Below are positions 60,343 to 64,000 of a stretch of 64,000 nucleotides of DNA, in pieces (position 1 is the first letter of the stretch; the number at the start of each line of letters is the position of its first letter). The notes beneath the pieces were generated by a model. That model was not told the origin of the DNA. It saw nothing but the letters and a program-made list of their open reading frames with translations, and did no database searches. The stretch comes from Oscillospiraceae bacterium (GTDB lineage: Bacteria; Bacillota; Clostridia; Oscillospirales; Ruminococcaceae), in assembly GCA_021203065.1 (NCBI GenBank), contig JAJQBX010000032.1, positions 248,001 to 312,000 of the forward strand, written 5' to 3'. Both the position numbers and the translations under genes were made by a program.

Positions 60343-62298
60343 TCATTCCTTTCTCAGTTCTGCTATCTTGTCCCTGAGGTATGCCGCCTGCTCGAAGTTG
60401 AGCTGTCTTGCGGCTTCCCTCATCTGCTTTGAAAGCTTATCGATAAGCTCCATCCGCTCACGCTTGGTGTAGTGAACAGCTTTCTTATTTACATCTTTCT
60501 TTGAGGATATTTCAATTACGTCGTGGACATCTTTGACGATTGTTTTTGGAGTTATTCCATGCTGGATATTATACTCTTCCTGAATTGCCCGGCGTCTTTC
60601 TGTCTCGGTTATCGCTTTTTCCATAGACTCAGTCACGCTGTCGGCATACATGATGACTTTGCCACCAGCGTTTCTTGCAGCTCTGCCTATCGTCTGAATA
60701 AGTGAGCGTTCGCTTCTCAGAAAGCCCTCTTTATCGGCATCGAGAATTGCTACAAGCGAAACCTCAGGCAAGTCAAGACCTTCTCTTAAAAGATTTATTC
60801 CGACCAGAACATCAAATTCGCCAAGTCGCAGGTCTCTTATGATCTCCATTCTCTCAATAGTGTCAATAGAATGGTGCATATATCTTACCCTGATGCCAAG
60901 CTTCTGGAGATAGCCGGTCAGGTCTTCTGCCATTTTGACGGTAAGAGTTGTCACCAAGACTTGCTCTTTTCTCTCGGCTCGCTCGTTGATTTCAAGGACG
61001 AGATCGTCAATCTGTCCGGCGGTAGGCTTGACCTCAATAATCGGGTCTAAGAGCCCTGTAGGACGGATAATCTGCTCGACTACCTGCTCCGATTCGGAGA
61101 GTTCGAAAGCTCCCGGAGTCGCAGATACGAAAACGGCCTGATTGCATCTTGAATAGAACTCGTCGAATGTCAGTGGTCGGTTGTCGAGAGCTGACGGAAG
61201 CCTGAATCCATAGTCCACAAGCGTCTGCTTTCTTGCTCTGTCGCCCGCAAACATTCCCCTTACCTGCGGAAGAGCAACGTGAGACTCGTCGACGATGAGA
61301 AGAAAATCATCCGGGAAGAAGTCGAGGAGCGTAAACGGAACTGCACCCGGCTCACGCCTTGCAAGAACTCTCGAATAGTTCTCAATTCCACTGCAGAATC
61401 CTACCTCCTGCAGCATTTCCATATCATAATTGACTCGTTGTTCAATTCTCTGGGCTTCAATGAGCTTATCCTGAGACTTAAAGAACTTTACTCTTTCGTA
61501 CATCTCCTCTTCAATATCATGAATGGCGGCGTTGAGCCTTTCCTTGCCGGTAATATAGTGGGATGCCGGGAAGATTGCGACGTGAAGAAGAGTCCTCACG
61601 GCTTCGCCTGTTACGACGTTTACTTCTGTTATTCTATCTACTTCATCGCCGAAGAACTCGATTCTGATTGCAGTCTCGTTGTAGCTCGTTGGGAAAACGT
61701 CGACTGTATCGCCTCTGACTCTGAAACGGTTACGCTGGAAGTCTATGTCATTTCTTTCGTACTGGATCGAGACCAGCTCACGGATAAGGTCATCTCTTGA
61801 CTTGGTCATACCCTTTCTTACAGAGACAATCATGCTCTTATATTCTTCCGGATCGCCTAAAGAGTAGATGCATGAAACGCTTGCGACGATTACAACATCT
61901 CGTCTTTCGGTCAGTGCGGCTGTTGCAGAGTGACGAAGCCGATCAATCTCGTCATTAACGTCAGAATCCTTTTCGATATAGACATCGGTTGCAGGAATAT
62001 AAGCCTCGGGCTGGTAGTAGTCGTAATAGGAAACGAAGAATTCTACTGCGCTTTCCGGGAAAAATTCACGGAGCTCGGAGCATATCTGCGCAGCAAGGGT
62101 TTTATTGGGCTCTAATACGAGCGTCGGGCGGTTGACGTTTGCAATAACATTTGCCATGGTGAATGTTTTGCCAGAGCCTGTGACTCCCAATAGCGTCTGC
62201 TTTTTCATACCACTATTGATTCCATCGGAGAGCTTTTTAATCGCCTCTGGCTGGTCGCCGGTGGGCTTGTATTTACTTTTAAGCACGAATTTATCCAT
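60343..62298 (-). CDS. uvrB: Excinuclease ABC subunit B
   Basis: This 651-residue helicase-like subunit has Walker [15 protein letters not shown] near 41, the beta-hairpin region with [12 protein letters not shown], helicase motif [11 protein letters not shown] and a C-terminal UVR domain ([17 protein letters not shown]). It verifies damage delivered by UvrA. A strong promoter precedes it; no clear LexA box is seen beside it. Confidence 0.97.
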   Translation of the reverse strand: MDKFVLKSKYKPTGDQPEAIKKLSDGINSGMKKQTLLGVTGSGKTFTMANVIANVNRPTLVLEPNKTLAAQICSELREFFPESAVEFFVSYYDYYQPEAYIPATDVYIEKDSDVNDEIDRLRHSATAALTERRDVVIVASVSCIYSLGDPEEYKSMIVSVRKGMTKSRDDLIRELVSIQYERNDIDFQRNRFRVRGDTVDVFPTSYNETAIRIEFFGDEVDRITEVNVVTGEAVRTLLHVAIFPASHYITGKERLNAAIHDIEEEMYERVKFFKSQDKLIEAQRIEQRVNYDMEMLQEVGFCSGIENYSRVLARREPGAVPFTLLDFFPDDFLLIVDESHVALPQVRGMFAGDRARKQTLVDYGFRLPSALDNRPLTFDEFYSRCNQAVFVSATPGAFELSESEQVVEQIIRPTGLLDPIIEVKPTAGQIDDLVLEINERAERKEQVLVTTLTVKMAEDLTGYLQKLGIRVRYMHHSIDTIERMEIIRDLRLGEFDVLVGINLLREGLDLPEVSLVAILDADKEGFLRSERSLIQTIGRAARNAGGKVIMYADSVTESMEKAITETERRRAIQEEYNIQHGITPKTIVKDVHDVIEISSKKDVNKKAVHYTKRERMELIDKLSKQMREAARQLNFEQAAYLRDKIAELRKE

Positions 62299-62330
62299 AG
62301 CAACCTCCGAATAAAGAAACGTTTGTTGTT

Positions 62331-62359
62331 ATAATACCACAAAAGAACTCAGATGTCAA
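62331..62359 (-). promoter_or_regulatory. Sigma-A promoter of uvrB-uvrA
   Basis: On the minus strand TTGACA and TATTAT are separated by 17 bases, about 33 bases before the uvrB start. No GAAC-type LexA palindrome overlaps it. Confidence 0.8.
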
Positions 62360-62432
62360 TAGTAACATGAAAAATCAGGAGCTGCCCAAGGTGCATTTCC
62401 TGATTCTTTCATAGCTATTTCAAAGCTTCGGG

Positions 62433-62675
62433 TTACAGAGTTGATTTAAGAGCCTGTGCAAACTGGTCGGGGCAGGATGTGTTTTTAGCACCGCACTTGA
62501 TTCCATCAAGCTTAGCAATTGCATCCTCAACCTTCATTCCTTTTACAAGGCTTGAAATGCCCTTGAGATTGCCGTTGCATCCACCGACGAAGGAAACGTC
62601 GCCGATGATGCCGTTCTCAACTTCAAAATTGATCTGCCTTGAGCAGGTTCCTCTTGTCTGATAGGTATAAGTCAT
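62433..62675 (-). CDS. TIGR03905 family TSCPD domain protein
   Basis: This 80-residue protein has conserved Cys in GTCSRQINFEV, GCNGNLKGI, GIKCGAKNTSCPDQF. These define the TIGR03905/TSCPD domain, which is related to the C-terminal region of some ribonucleotide reductases and thought to bind metal. Function is unknown. GGAG lies upstream. Confidence 0.9.
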   Translation of the reverse strand: MTYTYQTRGTCSRQINFEVENGIIGDVSFVGGCNGNLKGISSLVKGMKVEDAIAKLDGIKCGAKNTSCPDQFAQALKSTL

Positions 62676-62715
62676 TTTTTGCTACTCCTTACTTTTATAC
62701 ATATTGTAATAATTG

Positions 62716-63675
62716 CTACTTACAGTCAGGGAAGAATTTCTCCTGAAACCATGCTGGTTTTGCAGTAAATTCTCTACCGTCAAGATAAGAAAGATTTCCG
62801 CCGATGTCTCCGAGCTCAAATTTCAGGCTATGTGCCTGCAGTGCCTGAGTTTTTAATGAGTAACGCCTGTTGATTTCTCCTGAGCCATACTTACCGTCGC
62901 CAAGTACCGGATGCCCGATATGAGCCATATGCGCTCTTATCTGGTGTGTTCTGCCGGTGATCAGATCTATCTCACAAAGCGACAAATCGCCGTTTGTTGA
63001 GATAACCTTATAGCTAGTGACTATCTCTTTTGCACTGGAAACAGGCTTGTCGTAAATCCTTACCATATTCTCAGCTTCGTTTTTGACGAGATATGCCTTT
63101 ATCACCGCTTCGTGCGGCGTGGGCTCGCCAATCACTGCACAGAGATATTTCTTCCTGATTCTGCGCTCTTTGACAGCGAGATTCAGGATTCTGAGGCTTT
63201 CTGCGTTCTTGGCACAGATAACAAGACCTTCGGTGTTTCTGTCAAGACGGTTGCAGAGCGATGGAGCAAAGCTCGCCTCTTCCTCCGGCTTATACTCCCC
63301 TTTTTCGTAAAGATACTTTTTGACTCGGTTGATGAGGGTGTCGATGGTGTTATCATCATCTTCATGAACAACCAAGCCACAGGGCTTATCTACAATGAGA
63401 ATATTTTCGTCTTCATAGACAGGATCAATTCTGCTGCTCACAAGCAGAAAATCACTTTCAGATGGGGCTTCAAAGAATTCGTCATTGATATAGAGCTCCA
63501 AAATGTCGCCCTCTTTGAGCCTTGTAGATATTTCGCATCTTGAATGGTTCAGCTTTATTCTCTTGATGCGGATATACTTGTACATAAGCGACTGCGGGAG
63601 CTTCGGGACGGCTTTTCCTATAAACTTGTCCACCCGCTGTCCGGCGTCGTTGTGATTTATCCTGTAGCTTCTCAT
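62716..63675 (-). CDS. RluA-family pseudouridine synthase
   Basis: This 319-residue protein has an N-terminal S4 domain (QRVDKFIGKAVPKLPQSL) and the catalytic block NRLDRNTEGLVICAKN with the conserved Asp, plus LITGRTHQIRAHMA. It is a second RluA-type enzyme beside the one at 4820; the target is unknown. The ATG at 63675 is chosen because GAGGTA lies upstream; the longer form adds six residues. Confidence 0.9.
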   Translation of the reverse strand: MRSYRINHNDAGQRVDKFIGKAVPKLPQSLMYKYIRIKRIKLNHSRCEISTRLKEGDILELYINDEFFEAPSESDFLLVSSRIDPVYEDENILIVDKPCGLVVHEDDDNTIDTLINRVKKYLYEKGEYKPEEEASFAPSLCNRLDRNTEGLVICAKNAESLRILNLAVKERRIRKKYLCAVIGEPTPHEAVIKAYLVKNEAENMVRIYDKPVSSAKEIVTSYKVISTNGDLSLCEIDLITGRTHQIRAHMAHIGHPVLGDGKYGSGEINRRYSLKTQALQAHSLKFELGDIGGNLSYLDGREFTAKPAWFQEKFFPDCK

Positions 63676-63704
63676 ACCATACCTCAAAAACATATCTCAA
63701 GAAT

Positions 63705-63733
63705 ATTTTACTCGTTTCGTTTGTTTTTGTCAA
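63705..63733 (-). promoter_or_regulatory. Sigma-A promoter of the RluA-family gene
   Basis: On the minus strand TTGACA and TAAAAT are separated by exactly 17 bases, 30 bases before the start codon. Confidence 0.85.
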
Positions 63734-63778
63734 CAGTTACCTGCGCAAAACTTAATGATTTTGTAACCGTATTGTATC

Positions 63779-63807
63779 TTGAAATGTGCCTCACTGTGTG
63801 GTAAAAT
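63779..63807 (+). promoter_or_regulatory. Sigma-A promoter of the lipoprotein gene
   Basis: TTGAAA and TAAAAT are separated by 17 bases, with TG one base before the -10. It is divergent from the previous promoter. Confidence 0.75.
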
Positions 63808-63863
63808 GTAGAACGAAAAGAGATAACCGGCTTGTCCGTGCTTTACAATGAGGAAGGATTAAA

Positions 63864-64000
63864 ATGAATGACAAAAGAAGGTTATTAGCGGGTTTGTGCG
63901 CCACCGTTGTGCTTATAACCAATATGACCGCCTGCACAATGACTGAAATATCCGACAGCAGCGAAAATGTGACCACGACGGTGTCATCCTCCGAAGAGGT
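63864..64000 (+). CDS. Lipoprotein, 3' truncated by window edge
   Basis: Only 45 residues are visible. They show a basic start (MNDKRRL), a hydrophobic stretch and a lipobox-like NMTAC with Cys24, followed by a Ser/Thr/Glu-rich spacer. This is the pattern of an exported lipoprotein; the mature domain lies outside the window. AGGAAGG lies seven bases before the ATG, and a promoter precedes it. Confidence 0.75.
   Translation, partial: MNDKRRLLAGLCATVVLITNMTACTMTEISDSSENVTTTVSSSEE

Noticed and set aside
62299-62432. LexA box before uvrB
   Set aside because: I looked for GAAC/GTTC-type palindromes around the promoter and found none convincing, although uvrBA is a typical SOS operon.

Overview
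The window is chromosomal DNA from a spore-forming, Gram-positive member of the Clostridia. Gene content and protein flavour fit a Ruminococcus-like Oscillospiraceae, but this is an inference without a database search. The evidence is a complete spoIIIAA-AH operon plus ylbJ, yqfC, yqfD and yunB; GatCAB tRNA amidation; a split transketolase; PerR with rubrerythrin; and an NfnAB-type flavoprotein pair. TTG and GTG starts with strong Shine-Dalgarno sequences are frequent. I see no rRNA, tRNA, CRISPR array or insertion sequence.

Layout. 1-14309 (+) carries division, translation and housekeeping genes: ylmH (partial), divIVA, ileS, lspA, rluD-like, HAD phosphatase, transketolase halves, yunB, ligA, gatCAB. 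14337-15332 (-) is ylbJ. 15410-22675 (+) is yqfC-yqfD, then phoH-ybeY-era-yqzL-recO-mutS2; yqzL is a 46-codon gene overlapping recO. 26065-27120 (+) is a Xer-type recombinase. 27208-36007 (-) holds a Gly/Pro-rich membrane protein, a P-loop ATPase, manA, a U32 peptidase, mltG, a DJ-1 protein, recN, argR and nadK. 36038-47463 (-) continues with tlyA, dxs, ispA, xseB, xseA, a TsaD-like protein, nusB, an Asp23 protein and spoIIIA. 47527-55473 (-) has a TIGR04086 protein, yajC, nfnB/nfnA and two secreted proteins with glycoside-hydrolase-like barrels. 55681-57444 (+) is perR, rubrerythrin and a histidine phosphatase. 57489-63675 (-) is uvrB-uvrA, a TSCPD protein and an RluA-family synthase. A lipoprotein starts at 63864 and runs off the end.

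The most interesting region is 22725-25994. A small element of about 3.25 kb is bounded by a 17-bp direct repeat. It has inserted into a 30-bp dif-like palindrome that lies just upstream of the Xer recombinase gene. It encodes an HUH rolling-circle Rep, a translationally coupled unknown protein, a tyrosine recombinase reduced to its catalytic domain, and an unknown protein on the other strand. Its right end is about 0.6 kb of hairpin-rich non-coding DNA ending in a perfect consensus promoter that points outwards. In the circular form the two ends would fold on the top strand into a forked hairpin around the attachment site. This resembles the folded single-stranded attP of CTX-type phages, yet no capsid or secretion genes are visible. 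The promoter would read into the host xer gene when the element is integrated, and across the att junction towards rep when it is circular.

Elsewhere the genes form familiar Firmicutes neighbourhoods with local changes. folD and accBC are absent near nusB, a TsaD paralogue lies between nusB and xseA, and recN is followed by a DJ-1 gene and mltG instead of spoIVB and spo0A. Clear promoter-like sequences include sigma-A sites with 17-bp spacing and two sigma-E-like sites in front of spoIIIA and ylbJ.
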